A stretch of 42,980 bases of DNA from Gammaproteobacteria bacterium (GCA_021774255.1 JAJFJF010000011.1:1-42980); one strand, 5' to 3'. Positions 34,373 through 42,868 are shown, counted from the first letter of the stretch. The notes: generated by a model from the sequence alone, not told the origin. Program-made: numbers and translations.

Positions 34373-34597
34373 ATGTCCAAAAAAGTGCTTGATACAAGTG
34401 GCTTACGTTGCCCTTTGCCGTTACTGAAGACGCAAAAAGAGTTAAGTCAGATGGCTTCTGGTGAAATGCTATCTGTCATCAGCACGGATCCGGGCACGCA
34501 ACAAGATTTTAAGGTGCTGACAGAGCAAATGGGGCATGCGTTGTTATCTTCTGAGGCAACAGCAGGGAAGTATTATTATTGCATCCAAAAACAATGA
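34373..34597 (+). CDS. tusA: TusA/SirA family sulfurtransferase
   Basis: Small sulfur-carrier protein, 74 residues. The family motif is LRCPLPLLK with the sulfur-accepting Cys at C13, and the second half STDPGTQQDFKVL is typical. TusA passes sulfur from IscS to tRNA 2-thiolation. Other TusA-like proteins serve sulfur or molybdenum metabolism, so the exact role is not fixed. 36 bp before the permease gene. Confidence 0.88.
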   Translation: MSKKVLDTSGLRCPLPLLKTQKELSQMASGEMLSVISTDPGTQQDFKVLTEQMGHALLSSEATAGKYYYCIQKQ

Positions 34598-34633
34598 GGG
34601 CTACTGCCCCAACGCAAACAATAGGAGTGTGAT

Positions 34634-35734
34634 GTGTTTAAAGTCATAGCGGCTTGGTTCCGACGCTATTTTTCCGATCCCGAAGCGGTGTTGCTGCTGG
34701 TGCTGCTCACGGTGGGCACCCTTGTTATTTTGACCTCCGGGAAAATATTGGCGCCGGTATTGACGGCCATTGTGTTGGCTTATCTCTTAGATTGGTTGGC
34801 CAAGCAGCTGCAGCGTCTTCATGTGCCGCGAATGGCGGCGGTATTGATTGTTTATTTTTTCTTTATCGGTTTGCTCGTGCTGCTTTTGCTGGTTGCTTTA
34901 CCGGCCATGTGGCAGCAAGCGCTGGCGCTCTTTAATGAGCTGCCGGTGATGATTACGCGCACACGTGATTTATTATTGGTGTTGCCAGATGCGTACCCCA
35001 GTTATTTTTCACAAGAACAAGTGAATGAATACATTGTGATGGTGCGCGAAGCGTATCGCACATTAGATGTAGGGCAGGTGAGCCGCTTTTTGGTGACGAC
35101 GTCACTCTCGACCATTCCGGGTTTTATTACCTTGGTGATTTATTTGATTTTGATCCCGCTGCTGATTTTCTTTTTCTTAAAAGACCGAGAATTAATCACG
35201 CAATGGTGCAATAGCTTTTTGCCCAAAAAGCGCCATTTGATCTCCAATGTATGGGGGGATATGAATGCGCAGTTGGGGAATTATATTCGAGGCAAAGTCG
35301 CTGAAATTACGATTGTAGGTTTTGTGACCTATGCAGTTTTTTCGTTCATGGGTTTACAGTACTCGCCTTTATTATCGCTGCTGGTAGGTTTGTCGGTGTT
35401 GATCCCTTATATCGGGGCGGCCATTGTGACCTTGCCAATTGCGGTGGTGGGCTTTTTCCAGTGGGGCTTAAGTTCTGAGTTTTTATATTTGATGATTGCT
35501 TACGCCGTTATTCAAGCCTTAGATGGTAATGTGTTGGTGCCCTTGCTCTTTTCGGAGGTGGTGGATCTTCACCCCGTGGCCATTATTGTGGCCGTGGTGT
35601 TTTTTGGTGGGTTATGGGGTTTCTGGGGCGTGTTTTTTGCTATTCCGCTGGCGATATTGGTCAAAGTGGTGTTAACGGCTTGGCCGCGGCAGAAAGGGGG
35701 CCCAGCACGCACGCTGGTTCCCTCGCCTAAATAA
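34634..35734 (+). CDS. AI-2E transporter family (PerM-like) permease
   Basis: 366 residues, GTG start with AGGAG 6 bases upstream. Two N-terminal span pairs, a soluble segment (about 95-155), then four or five C-terminal spans. LVIYLILIPLLIFFFLKDRE and ALDGNVLVPLLFSE are family hallmarks. Members export autoinducer-2 or act as Na+(Li+)/H+ antiporters; the substrate here is unknown. It ends 23 bp before prfB. Confidence 0.87.
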   Translation: MFKVIAAWFRRYFSDPEAVLLLVLLTVGTLVILTSGKILAPVLTAIVLAYLLDWLAKQLQRLHVPRMAAVLIVYFFFIGLLVLLLLVALPAMWQQALALFNELPVMITRTRDLLLVLPDAYPSYFSQEQVNEYIVMVREAYRTLDVGQVSRFLVTTSLSTIPGFITLVIYLILIPLLIFFFLKDRELITQWCNSFLPKKRHLISNVWGDMNAQLGNYIRGKVAEITIVGFVTYAVFSFMGLQYSPLLSLLVGLSVLIPYIGAAIVTLPIAVVGFFQWGLSSEFLYLMIAYAVIQALDGNVLVPLLFSEVVDLHPVAIIVAVVFFGGLWGFWGVFFAIPLAILVKVVLTAWPRQKGGPARTLVPSPK

Positions 35735-35757
35735 CTATCTGTGTAGGTGAGAAGACA

Positions 35758-36859
35758 GTGGCACTCGAAATTAATCCTATTTTGCAACGCATTGCCGATC
35801 AACAAGCTCGTCTGAGTGAGCTTCGGGGGCATCTTTGACTATGATGTCAAAAAAGCGCGTTTAGCCGATGTTGTGCATGCCTTAGAAGATCCGGATGTTT
35901 GGGGTGACCCTGAAAAAGCGCAGCAGTTAGGCAAAGAGCGTGTGTCGCTTGAAAATGTGGTCAATGCGTTAGATAAGTTGACACAAGGGTTAAGCGATAA
36001 TCAGGCCTTGCTGGCGCTCGCGGTAGAAGAAGAAGACGCGGCAACGGCAGATGACGTCAGCGACGAACTCAACACGCTAGAGAAACAGCTGGCGGAGATG
36101 GAGTTTCGTCGCATGTTCCATCACAAAATGGACCCTTGCTCTGCGTATCTTGATATTAATGCGGGGTCGGGCGGTACCGAAGCACAAGATTGGGCCGAGA
36201 TGTTATTGCGTATGTATCTGCGTTGGGGTGAGCGGCGTGGTTTTGCCACTGAGATCACAGAAGCCTCCGCTGGTGAGGTGGCCGGCGTGAAAAGTGCCAC
36301 TGTTCATTTTAAAGGTGAATACGCTTATGGCTGGCTGCGTACCGAAACCGGCGTGCACCGTTTAGTGCGTAAATCGCCGTTTGATTCAGGGAGTCGGCGC
36401 CATACTTCTTTTGCTTCTGTTTTTGTGTACCCTGAAGTGGAAGAAGATATTGAGATAGACGTGAATCCCGCTGACTTGCGCATCGATACCTATCGTGCCA
36501 GTGGGGCCGGGGGGCAGCATGTCAACCGAACCGATTCAGCCGTCAGGATCACACATGTGCCCACGGATACCGTCGTGCAATGCCAAAGCGATCGCTCACA
36601 ACATAAAAATCGTGCCCAGGCCATGAAGCAGCTGAAAGCAAAGCTTTATGAGCTGGAGATGAAAAAGCGCGACCAAGAAAAACAAGCGATGGAAGAAACT
36701 AAATCTGATATTGGCTGGGGCAGTCAGATCCGTTCTTATGTATTGGATGCTTCGCGCATTAAAGACTTGCGTACCAGTGTCGAAACGGGCAATACGCAAG
36801 CGGTATTAGACGGTGATATTGATCAATTTATTGAAGCCAGCCTCAAGGCGGGCGTGTAG
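35758..36859 (+). CDS. prfB: Peptide chain release factor 2, with programmed +1 frameshift
   Basis: Recognises UAA and UGA stop codons. The gene starts at the GTG at 35758 (AGGTGAG at 35745-35751). The zero frame codes 26 residues and stops at TGA 35836-35838. The +1 frame then continues from GAC at 35837 for 340 residues, total 366. The slip site is CTT TGA C preceded by the internal Shine-Dalgarno-like CGGGGG, exactly the autoregulatory arrangement of E. coli. Later motifs are SPF ([12 protein letters not shown]) for stop recognition and GGQ ([13 protein letters not shown]) for peptide release. Both frames must be joined for the protein. Confidence 0.96.
35824..35839 (+). promoter_or_regulatory. 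prfB frameshift signal
   Basis: CGGGGGCATCTTTGAC: an anti-anti-Shine-Dalgarno stretch, three bases, then CTT and the in-frame TGA. When RF2 is scarce the ribosome slips +1 at CTT. Confidence 0.93.
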
Positions 36860-36877
36860 TTTTTACCCTCTATTGCT

Positions 36878-36922
36878 CCCTCGCCCCTCTAGGGGGAGAG
36901 GGCTGGGGTGAGGGGTTATTTT
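36878..36922. repeat. CCCTCTCCCC-type repeat after prfB
   Basis: CCCTCGCCCCTCTAGGGGG arm, then GAGAGGGCTGGGGTGAGGGG and TTATTTT. The hairpin starts 19 bp after the prfB stop and may end its transcript. Confidence 0.75.
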
Positions 36923-36972
36923 CTTTGTGGCGCGATATGGGATTTTGCCATTGTTATGCTTTGGTCTGCTGG

Positions 36973-37080
36973 TTTAGTGGGAATGCCATGCTGCGGCGAG
37001 CTGTTTTGTGCGCCACGCTTGCCGCGCTGCGCGCTGCGCGCTATCGCGAATCGGCGCAAAAACACTCCCCTCTGCCTGGC
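36973..37080. repeat. GCTGCGGCGAGC intergenic repeat, copy 2
   Basis: Same block order as 15294-15384: TTTAGTGGGAATGCCATG, CTGCGGCGAGC, a palindromic centre rich in GCGC, CAAAAACACTCCCCTCT and GCCTGGC. The centre is unrelated in detail. Confidence 0.6.
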
Positions 37081-37155
37081 GTGAGCATCATCAGAGGGGT
37101 GGTTTTTTGAGGGTAGAGAGTATATTTCAATCTATCTTAGCATGAGGATCAAGCT

Positions 37156-37200
37156 CCCTCTCCCCTTTAAGGGGAGAGGGTTGGGGTGAGGGGTTAATTA
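37156..37200. repeat. CCCTCTCCCC-type repeat before lysS
   Basis: CCCTCTCCCCTTTAAGGGG, then AGAGGGTTGGGGTGAGGGG and TTAATTA. It ends 15 bp upstream of the lysS -10, so it overlaps the expected -35 region. Confidence 0.8.
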
Positions 37201-37214
37201 TCTCTAGCAGCTGT

Positions 37215-37220
37215 TATACT
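37215..37220 (+). promoter_or_regulatory. Possible -10 of lysS
   Basis: TATACT, 41 bp before the lysS ATG at 37262, with GGAGA (37248-37252) as ribosome binding site. The -35 would fall at the tail of the repeat at 37156-37200 and is weak. Confidence 0.4.
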
Positions 37221-37261
37221 ATATATAAATGAATATTCGAGAAAATCGGAGAAAAAGCTAA

Positions 37262-38812
37262 ATGTCTGAGCAAGATGTGTCAATAGAGTCAGAAAATAGA
37301 GAAGCTGATCAAACCTGCGAGCAGAGCGAGCAGCAAGAAAACGAATTTATTTTGCAACGCAAGCAAAAATTAGCCCAGCTGCGCGAGCAGGGCAATGCTT
37401 ATCCGAATGACTTTCGCCGTGATCACTTAGCGGCCACATTACACGCTGAATACGGCGAGCAAGAAAAAGAAACACTGGCTGAAACAAAAATTCCTGTCAA
37501 AGTGGCCGGCCGCATGGTGGCACAACGCTTGATGGGTAAAGCCAGTTTTATTCAACTGCAAGATATGTCGGGCAGGATCCAGGCTTATCTGCGCCGTGAT
37601 GATTTACCAGAAGGCGATTATGCGCAATTTAAAACCTGGGATTTAGGCGATATTGTCGGTGTAGAAGGCTATCTTTTTAAAACCAAAACCGGCGAGCTCT
37701 CTGTGCATGCTGAAAGCATTCGCTTGCTCACTAAATCCTTGCGTCCCTTGCCTGAGAAATTCCATGGCTTGACCGATCAAGAAATACGCTATCGCCAGCG
37801 CTATTTAGATTTAATCGCCAATGAAAATGTGCGCGAAACCTTTCTACGCCGTGCAAAAATCACGGACAGCCTGCGTCGCTATTTAAATGACGAAGGGTTT
37901 ATGGAGGTCGAAACCCCCATGATGCAAGCTATTCCGGGTGGGGCGGCGGCCAAGCCTTTTACCACGCATCATAATGCCTTGAACATGTCGCTGTATTTGC
38001 GTATTTCCCCTGAGCTTTATTTAAAACGCCTTGTGGTCGGTGGTTTTGAGCGCGTGTATGAAATTAACCGCAACTTTCGTAACGAAGGTCTTTCGACGCG
38101 GCATAATCCAGAATTTACCATGATTGAATTTTATCAAGCGTATGCGGATTATGAAGATGCCATGAACTTAACAGAAGCCTTGATCCGCGCAGCGGCTCAA
38201 GATGCTTTGGGCACGCTACAGTTAACGTATCAAGGCACCGCCTGTGATTTATCGCAGCCCTTTGCGCGCATGAGCGTGACAGAAGCCATTGCACATTATA
38301 ACGATGAGATTAGTATTGAAGACTTAAACAACATCGATGCGGCTAAAAAAATCGCGAATGCCTACGATATCAGCATAGAAGACAGTGCGGGCCTCGGCAA
38401 AATCCAGCTCGAGATTTTTGATAAAACCACAGAAGACAAGCTCATCGCACCAACTTTTATTACGGAGTATCCCACAGAAGTCTCGCCATTGGCGCGTTGC
38501 AATAACGATAATCCGTTTATTACCGATCGCTTCGAGCTCTTTATTGCAGGTCGTGAGTTGGCGAACGGTTTTTCTGAATTAAACGATCCAGAAGATCAAG
38601 CCGAGCGCTTCCGCCAACAAGCCGCTGAAAAAGAGGCCGGTGACGAAGAAGCGATGCATTATGATAGCGACTACATCACTGCCCTTGAATACGGCATGCC
38701 GCCGGCTGCGGGTGTCGGTATCGGTATCGATCGTTTGGTGATGCTCTTAACCGATTCACCTTCCATCCGTGATGTTTTGCTCTTCCCGCTCATGAAGCCG
38801 CGGAAGTCATAA
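37262..38812 (+). CDS. lysS: Lysyl-tRNA synthetase (class II)
   Basis: 516 residues. Anticodon-binding OB domain (about 75-175), then the class II core. Motif 1 is [11 protein letters not shown], motif 2 is [20 protein letters not shown] (277-296 approximately), and motif 3 is [11 protein letters not shown] near the end. An extra polar N-terminus (about 25 residues, rich in Glu/Gln/Ser) precedes the usual start region. The prfB-lysS pairing is a common proteobacterial order. Its TAA is immediately followed by the shared upstream element of the next gene. Confidence 0.96.
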   Translation: MSEQDVSIESENREADQTCEQSEQQENEFILQRKQKLAQLREQGNAYPNDFRRDHLAATLHAEYGEQEKETLAETKIPVKVAGRMVAQRLMGKASFIQLQDMSGRIQAYLRRDDLPEGDYAQFKTWDLGDIVGVEGYLFKTKTGELSVHAESIRLLTKSLRPLPEKFHGLTDQEIRYRQRYLDLIANENVRETFLRRAKITDSLRRYLNDEGFMEVETPMMQAIPGGAAAKPFTTHHNALNMSLYLRISPELYLKRLVVGGFERVYEINRNFRNEGLSTRHNPEFTMIEFYQAYADYEDAMNLTEALIRAAAQDALGTLQLTYQGTACDLSQPFARMSVTEAIAHYNDEISIEDLNNIDAAKKIANAYDISIEDSAGLGKIQLEIFDKTTEDKLIAPTFITEYPTEVSPLARCNNDNPFITDRFELFIAGRELANGFSELNDPEDQAERFRQQAAEKEAGDEEAMHYDSDYITALEYGMPPAAGVGIGIDRLVMLLTDSPSIRDVLLFPLMKPRKS

Positions 38813-38813
38813 A

Positions 38814-38854
38814 AATTTACACTGCCTTGTTACCCCATGGTACTTAGAGGAAGC
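38814..38854 (+). promoter_or_regulatory. Shared upstream element, copy D
   Basis: AATTTAC, 7 bases, TGTTAC, 9 bases, CTTAGAGGAAGC, beginning 1 bp after the lysS stop and ending 71 bp before the ATG at 38926. This is the only plus-strand copy seen, and it precedes the only other large eukaryote-like gene in the window. Confidence 0.6.
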
Positions 38855-38925
38855 CTCTTCGTTTAGGACTTTGGTACAGGCAAACTTGTTTTTTCTCCAT
38901 TCAGACATCAACTAAAAGCTACTCA

Positions 38926-41289
38926 ATGAAGTTAGTTTGCTGCTTTGTTTTCCTGCTGACTCTGGTTCATGGGGGAGTGACACAAACTGTTTACATTAGC
39001 ACCTGTGATCAACTGCAAGCATTGAAAGATAACCCCACCGCTGATGCCGTGCTGACGCAAAACATCGACTGTTCCCCGGATAGACCGGGCAATAACAACA
39101 CGCTTTTTACCCCCATTGGCACAACTGCCGTGAAGTTTAGAGGCAGTGTGAATGGGAGTGGGTATGAGATCAGTAATGTCCATATCTATGCACCTACCAC
39201 AGATGCGGTTGGCCTGTTTGGGCATACTCATTCGTTGGCTGTTCTCACCAATATCAAACTGATCACAGTCAATGTCACCGGCAATCGCCACACAGGTGGC
39301 CTAGCAGGTTACAGTGAAGGCCTGATTGAGCATTGCCTTGTTATCGGAACGGTTCAAGGACTCGGAGATAATACGGGTGGTGTAGTAGGGCGCCACACTG
39401 GTCAGGTGAGGTATGCTAGCGTTAATGTTGTTGTGTTAGGTGGCACAACGGTGGGTGGGCTCATGGGGCTTAACAACGGCGGCACAGTGATGCAGTCTGC
39501 TGCTTTTGGCACCGTATTAGGCACAAGACATGTAGGGGGTTTGATTGGCAGTTCAAATTTGGGTGGGGGTACAGTCAATGATTGCATGTCTTTGGCCACC
39601 GTTTCGGGAATCACCGTTAAAGTGGGTGGCCTGCTTGGTGAGAATTCGGGCACAGTGAGGAGAGCTTACTCTGCAGGAAAAGTATCGGGCCCTGTTGATG
39701 AAACCGGTGGTTTGCTTGGTCAAAGTAGTGGCTCGGTTATTGAGTGCCATTGGGATATTGAAACAAGCAATCAAACGCGAGGTGTTGCGGGTCTCGGTAA
39801 TACCACTGCAGCAATGTACCGACAGAGCACATACCGTGGATGGGATTTTGTTCAGGTTTGGGAGATTGAAGAAGGTGTTGGTTATCCTCGTCTGCAACAG
39901 AGTGTGCCGGTTCCTCGCAGCACCTCAGTTTCACATTCACAAAGTATCTCGCCTTCTGCTAGCCCCACACCGACGACAAGCCCGATGGACATTACCCCGC
40001 CCAGTTTGACGCTGTTGAATGTCACAGCAGTGCCCGATTTAGCCACCGTCTATCACTTTACAGTGGGTGATATTCGTTACGTGCTGACAAGCCAAAACAA
40101 TCAGACTACCTTGGCTGTCTGGCAGCTACCCGAACAGGGTGGGCCAGTGGTGCGAGATAGCTGGTTTTCGAGTGCGCCTGTTCAGCAATGGGTGCATATT
40201 GTGTTGACAGCTGAACAAGTGCAGCTTGTCGCTGTGAAAGGTGACGGGGAAAACACGGAGCTGATTAATGTGATAAACGAGGCGTTTTATCCTGTAGATT
40301 TTCAGCTGCCGCCGGCTACTGATGTGTCGATTTTTACCAAGCCTGACACGTCTGGCACGCAATGTTTGAGTCTTGTTTTAGCCAATGGCAAGGCATCGGT
40401 TGAGATTTATTGTCAGGAGGCGGTTGCTCGTCGTCAAAATGAAACAAGCTATACGCTATTGCAGACGCTAAGTGATATAACCGCTATTCGCCATAGCCAT
40501 GCTTTTGTGATCGCAGGGCAGATGTTTTTGGCTCATGCTAAGTTTGAAGACGCGCAGGGCAACCATGTGACAGAGTCACCCGTTTTGAAATGGGACGCAG
40601 GAGGCTTTAAGTCATGGTTTAATATCACAACGCGTGGTGCGACTTACATTACTTCACATCACACAGATGAGGGTGATTACTTGGTGACAGCGGAGTCGCG
40701 TGATGGTGAGGTGACCGATGTGAACTGTGCTGTGTATCGATACACTGGCGAAGAAGAGCAGCCATTCCGGAAAATTCAGTCGCAGATCCCCGGACATGAT
40801 GCACGGTACTGGACACGCTTAGATATTAATGGTGAGGTGGCAGTGTTTGCTTTGACAAACTACCGGCGTCCTTCTTATGTGTTTTCTTTTGTGGAATACC
40901 AAGGTTTGGATCTAGAAACCCCTTTGTTGCAAACACATGAAGTGTATGGTGCAACGAAAGCTGAGTTTTTCCAAATTGATGATGCGATTTACATCGAGTT
41001 TGTGATCCCAGCAGCAGGCAGCACACCCGGTAGCTTGGCACTTTTTGTGGGCAGTGCTTCTGACATTGTGCCCACGTTGCCACCGTCATTTTCGGCGCTG
41101 TCTGATGGGGGAGGTGGTAAAGGAGGGGGCCCATTTTTGGAGACCAGTACCGGCAGGATGGTCATGATTGTCTGCAGTGTTACCGCCTCTGCGGTCAGTA
41201 TTGGCTACACCAGTTACAAATGCTATCACCGCTACCTTGATCGAAAACGAAAGAGAAAGTACGGCTTGCTTGCATTGTCGGACTTGTGA
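38926..41289 (+). CDS. GLUG-repeat surface-type protein with C-terminal membrane anchor
   Basis: 787 residues. Signal peptide (about 1-19); six GLUG-type repeats (about 123-278) such as TGGLAGYSEG, VGGLMGLNNG, VGGLLGENSG and TGGLLGQSSG; a Ser/Pro/Thr linker (about 333-356); then a beta-rich region to about 720 that weakly recalls EAR/EPTP propeller repeats (HAFVIAGQMFLAHAKF). A Gly-rich spacer leads to one span (about 743-764) and a short basic tail (DRKRKRKY). This type I layout is unusual for a Gram-negative protein. GLUG repeats occur in secreted bacterial peptidases and adhesins. No Shine-Dalgarno precedes the ATG. A role in host or surface contact is inference. Confidence 0.82.
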   Translation: MKLVCCFVFLLTLVHGGVTQTVYISTCDQLQALKDNPTADAVLTQNIDCSPDRPGNNNTLFTPIGTTAVKFRGSVNGSGYEISNVHIYAPTTDAVGLFGHTHSLAVLTNIKLITVNVTGNRHTGGLAGYSEGLIEHCLVIGTVQGLGDNTGGVVGRHTGQVRYASVNVVVLGGTTVGGLMGLNNGGTVMQSAAFGTVLGTRHVGGLIGSSNLGGGTVNDCMSLATVSGITVKVGGLLGENSGTVRRAYSAGKVSGPVDETGGLLGQSSGSVIECHWDIETSNQTRGVAGLGNTTAAMYRQSTYRGWDFVQVWEIEEGVGYPRLQQSVPVPRSTSVSHSQSISPSASPTPTTSPMDITPPSLTLLNVTAVPDLATVYHFTVGDIRYVLTSQNNQTTLAVWQLPEQGGPVVRDSWFSSAPVQQWVHIVLTAEQVQLVAVKGDGENTELINVINEAFYPVDFQLPPATDVSIFTKPDTSGTQCLSLVLANGKASVEIYCQEAVARRQNETSYTLLQTLSDITAIRHSHAFVIAGQMFLAHAKFEDAQGNHVTESPVLKWDAGGFKSWFNITTRGATYITSHHTDEGDYLVTAESRDGEVTDVNCAVYRYTGEEEQPFRKIQSQIPGHDARYWTRLDINGEVAVFALTNYRRPSYVFSFVEYQGLDLETPLLQTHEVYGATKAEFFQIDDAIYIEFVIPAAGSTPGSLALFVGSASDIVPTLPPSFSALSDGGGGKGGGPFLETSTGRMVMIVCSVTASAVSIGYTSYKCYHRYLDRKRKRKYGLLALSDL

Positions 41290-41306
41290 GCTCAGTTGAG
41301 CTCAGT
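41287..41306. repeat. Tandem 10-bp repeat at the GLUG gene stop
   Basis: TGAGCTCAGT occurs twice head to tail; the first TGA is the stop codon. Each copy contains the palindrome GAGCTC, so the pair can also fold. No T-run follows. Confidence 0.7.
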
Positions 41307-41593
41307 AAAATGTAAAAAGTAAGTTTTAAGTTGACCGCATTGGCTTGTTAATTCAAGAAGAAAAAAAAGCGCACAATTGTTGTTATTCATATAACTTGTT
41401 ATGTTAGGTGCTACGAAGTGCTGTCCATCATGTATTCTTGCTAACGATCACAACTTGTATAAGTTTTTTAGTCACACTATTGATCCTTTTTCTTTTTTCA
41501 TATATTAATATCTTATTCCCTCCCCAAATATGCGTCACGCAAAAAACACCCCCATAGCGTGAGTGATTATTTGTTTACTGAATCTGAAAAAGC
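41290..41593. other. 304-bp gap upstream of the Rpn gene
   Basis: A/T-rich. Apart from the tandem 10-bp repeat I see no convincing promoter, RNA gene or ORF, and no copy of the shared upstream element. Confidence 0.5.
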
Positions 41594-42532
41594 ATGGCGT
41601 CGCGCAGTATTAAAAACCCACATGACAATTATTTTCATTCTTCTATGCAAGATATTCGTGTGGCAAAAGACTTCTTGCAACAGTTTTTGCCAAAGAAAAT
41701 TGCAACGCAAATTAATTTTAATAAATTAAGATTCGAAAACAGCAAGTTGTTTAACCAAAAGACAAAACGAAAAGAAGCTGATATTCTTTACAGCGTGGAG
41801 CTAACCAAATCAAAAGAACAAGCTTATATTTATATTTTGACTGAACACCAAAGCTCTGCTGAGCATTTGATGGCATTTCGTTTAGTAAAATATATTTTCG
41901 AAATTATGGATTGGCATCTTCAACAAAAGCGAACGGCGACGTTGCCTGTTGTTTATCCGATTGTTTTTTATAATGGCAGAGCGCGCTATACACAACCGCT
42001 CGATATTTTTGAATTATTTGCTGATCCTGTGCTTGCTAAGTCGGTACTATACGAGCCTTTTCAGCTGATTGACCTTGGCCAAATCGATGATAATATTTTG
42101 AAAGAGCGCCTGTGGTCTGCATTGATGATGCTGACCATGAAACGCGCTTATGAGCCTGATATTCAGCCGTATTTTGATGAAACGATTTCATTGTGGGCGC
42201 AGATTGATAAGGTTGAAAACGGATGCTACTATCTTACAAAGACTTTTAGCTATTTGCTGGCAGTCTCTAATACGGAACAACTTGATCAGCTTATGGAACG
42301 CATCGAAGCTCAAAAAGAATTATCATCAACTACGCGAGGTGAAATTATGACAATTGCAGAAAAACTTGAAGCAAGAGGTGAGGCGAGAGGTGAAGCGAGA
42401 GGTGAGGCAGGCAAGGCCCGAAAGATTGCTTCTCGTATGCTGGAGGGAGGCCTAGCTCCCAAAACAGTCGCTAAGTTTACCGAACTTGATGTTAATGAAG
42501 TGAAGTCGCTTTCTCCTCAATCAACATATTAG
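41594..42532 (+). CDS. Rpn family recombination-promoting nuclease/putative transposase
   Basis: 312 residues of the PD-(D/E)XK Rpn (transposase_31) family. The nuclease core shows D63 in KEADILYSVEL and E84-x-Q86 in TEHQSS, followed by MAFRLVKYIFEIM. The C-terminal part has a repeated GEAR tract (residues about 259-272) and then a helical tail ending in KFTELDVNEVKSL. An in-frame ATG at 42347 (codon 252) with GAGGTGA upstream could produce a separate 61-residue C-terminal protein. In E. coli rpn genes such intragenic products restrain the toxic full-length nuclease, and the pairs take part in phage defence. Confidence 0.88.
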   Translation: MASRSIKNPHDNYFHSSMQDIRVAKDFLQQFLPKKIATQINFNKLRFENSKLFNQKTKRKEADILYSVELTKSKEQAYIYILTEHQSSAEHLMAFRLVKYIFEIMDWHLQQKRTATLPVVYPIVFYNGRARYTQPLDIFELFADPVLAKSVLYEPFQLIDLGQIDDNILKERLWSALMMLTMKRAYEPDIQPYFDETISLWAQIDKVENGCYYLTKTFSYLLAVSNTEQLDQLMERIEAQKELSSTTRGEIMTIAEKLEARGEARGEARGEAGKARKIASRMLEGGLAPKTVAKFTELDVNEVKSLSPQSTY

Positions 42533-42756
42533 TAAAGCTTGTGATTAACCACGCGAGGTGAAATTATGACAATTGCAGAAAAACTTGAAGCAAGAGGTGA
42601 AGCAAGAGGTGAAGCAAGAGGTGAAGCGAGAGGCGAAGCAAGAGGTGAGGCAGGCAAGGCCCGAAAGATTGCTTCTCGTATGCTGGAGGGAGGCCTAGCT
42701 CCCAAAACAGTCGCTAAGTTTACCGAACTTGATGTTAATGAAGTGAAGTCGCTTTC
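42332..42756 (+). repeat. Direct duplication of the 3' end of the Rpn gene
   Basis: 42332-42513 and 42551-42756 are near identical, including the ribosome binding site and ATG. The second copy is 24 bp longer because it has two more 12-bp GEAR-coding units (five against three). Sequence after the copies is unrelated. Confidence 0.92.
42347..42532 (+). CDS. Possible intragenic C-terminal product of the Rpn gene
   Basis: In-frame internal start inside the Rpn gene, 61 residues beginning MTIAEKLEARGEARGE. GAGGTG lies 6-7 bases upstream, a better site than that of the full-length start (no clear one at 41594). Expression is inferred from this site, from its duplication at 42566, and from precedent in E. 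coli rpn genes. Confidence 0.5.
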   Translation: MTIAEKLEARGEARGEARGEAGKARKIASRMLEGGLAPKTVAKFTELDVNEVKSLSPQSTY

Positions 42757-42802
42757 AGCCCAGCCAGCGATCAGTGAGAATGATCACTGTTGGCGGTTTT
42801 AG
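42566..42802 (+). CDS. Free-standing duplicate of the Rpn C-terminal domain
   Basis: 78 residues, beginning like the intragenic product but with five GEAR units and a different end (after KSLS: AQPAISENDHCWRF). It keeps the GAGGTG ribosome binding site and lies 33 bp after the Rpn stop. Either it is a functional small antitoxin-like protein released from the parent gene, or a recent duplication remnant. The conserved start and open frame favour the first. Confidence 0.6.
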   Translation: MTIAEKLEARGEARGEARGEARGEARGEAGKARKIASRMLEGGLAPKTVAKFTELDVNEVKSLSAQPAISENDHCWRF

Positions 42803-42868
42803 TAGTTATTTTGCATACTAAAATTGGCTCTTTTTTTGAAACTTGAATTCAACTTCTAACTGCAACAG

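Larger units (their letters stand above)
36860..37261. other. 402-bp repeat-rich gap between prfB and lysS
   Basis: Two same-orientation CCCTCTCCCC-type repeats (36878-36922 and 37156-37200) flank a GCTGCGGCGAGC element (36973-37080). The lysS promoter and ribosome binding site follow. No gene seen; a short ORF at 36925-37110 is repeat sequence. Confidence 0.65.

Noticed and set aside
35816..35836. prfB starting in the +1 frame at 35816
   Set aside because: The zero-frame start at 35758 with its ribosome binding site plus the CTT TGA C slip site reproduces the known frameshift gene; a start at 35816 would lose the conserved N-terminus.
36925..37110. 61-codon ORF between prfB and lysS
   Set aside because: It consists of intergenic repeat sequence also present at 15294-15384, where the frame is not conserved.
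15601..37200. CRISPR-like reading of the recurring CCCTCTCCCC units
   Set aside because: Copies are kilobases apart in both orientations with no regular spacers and no cas genes.
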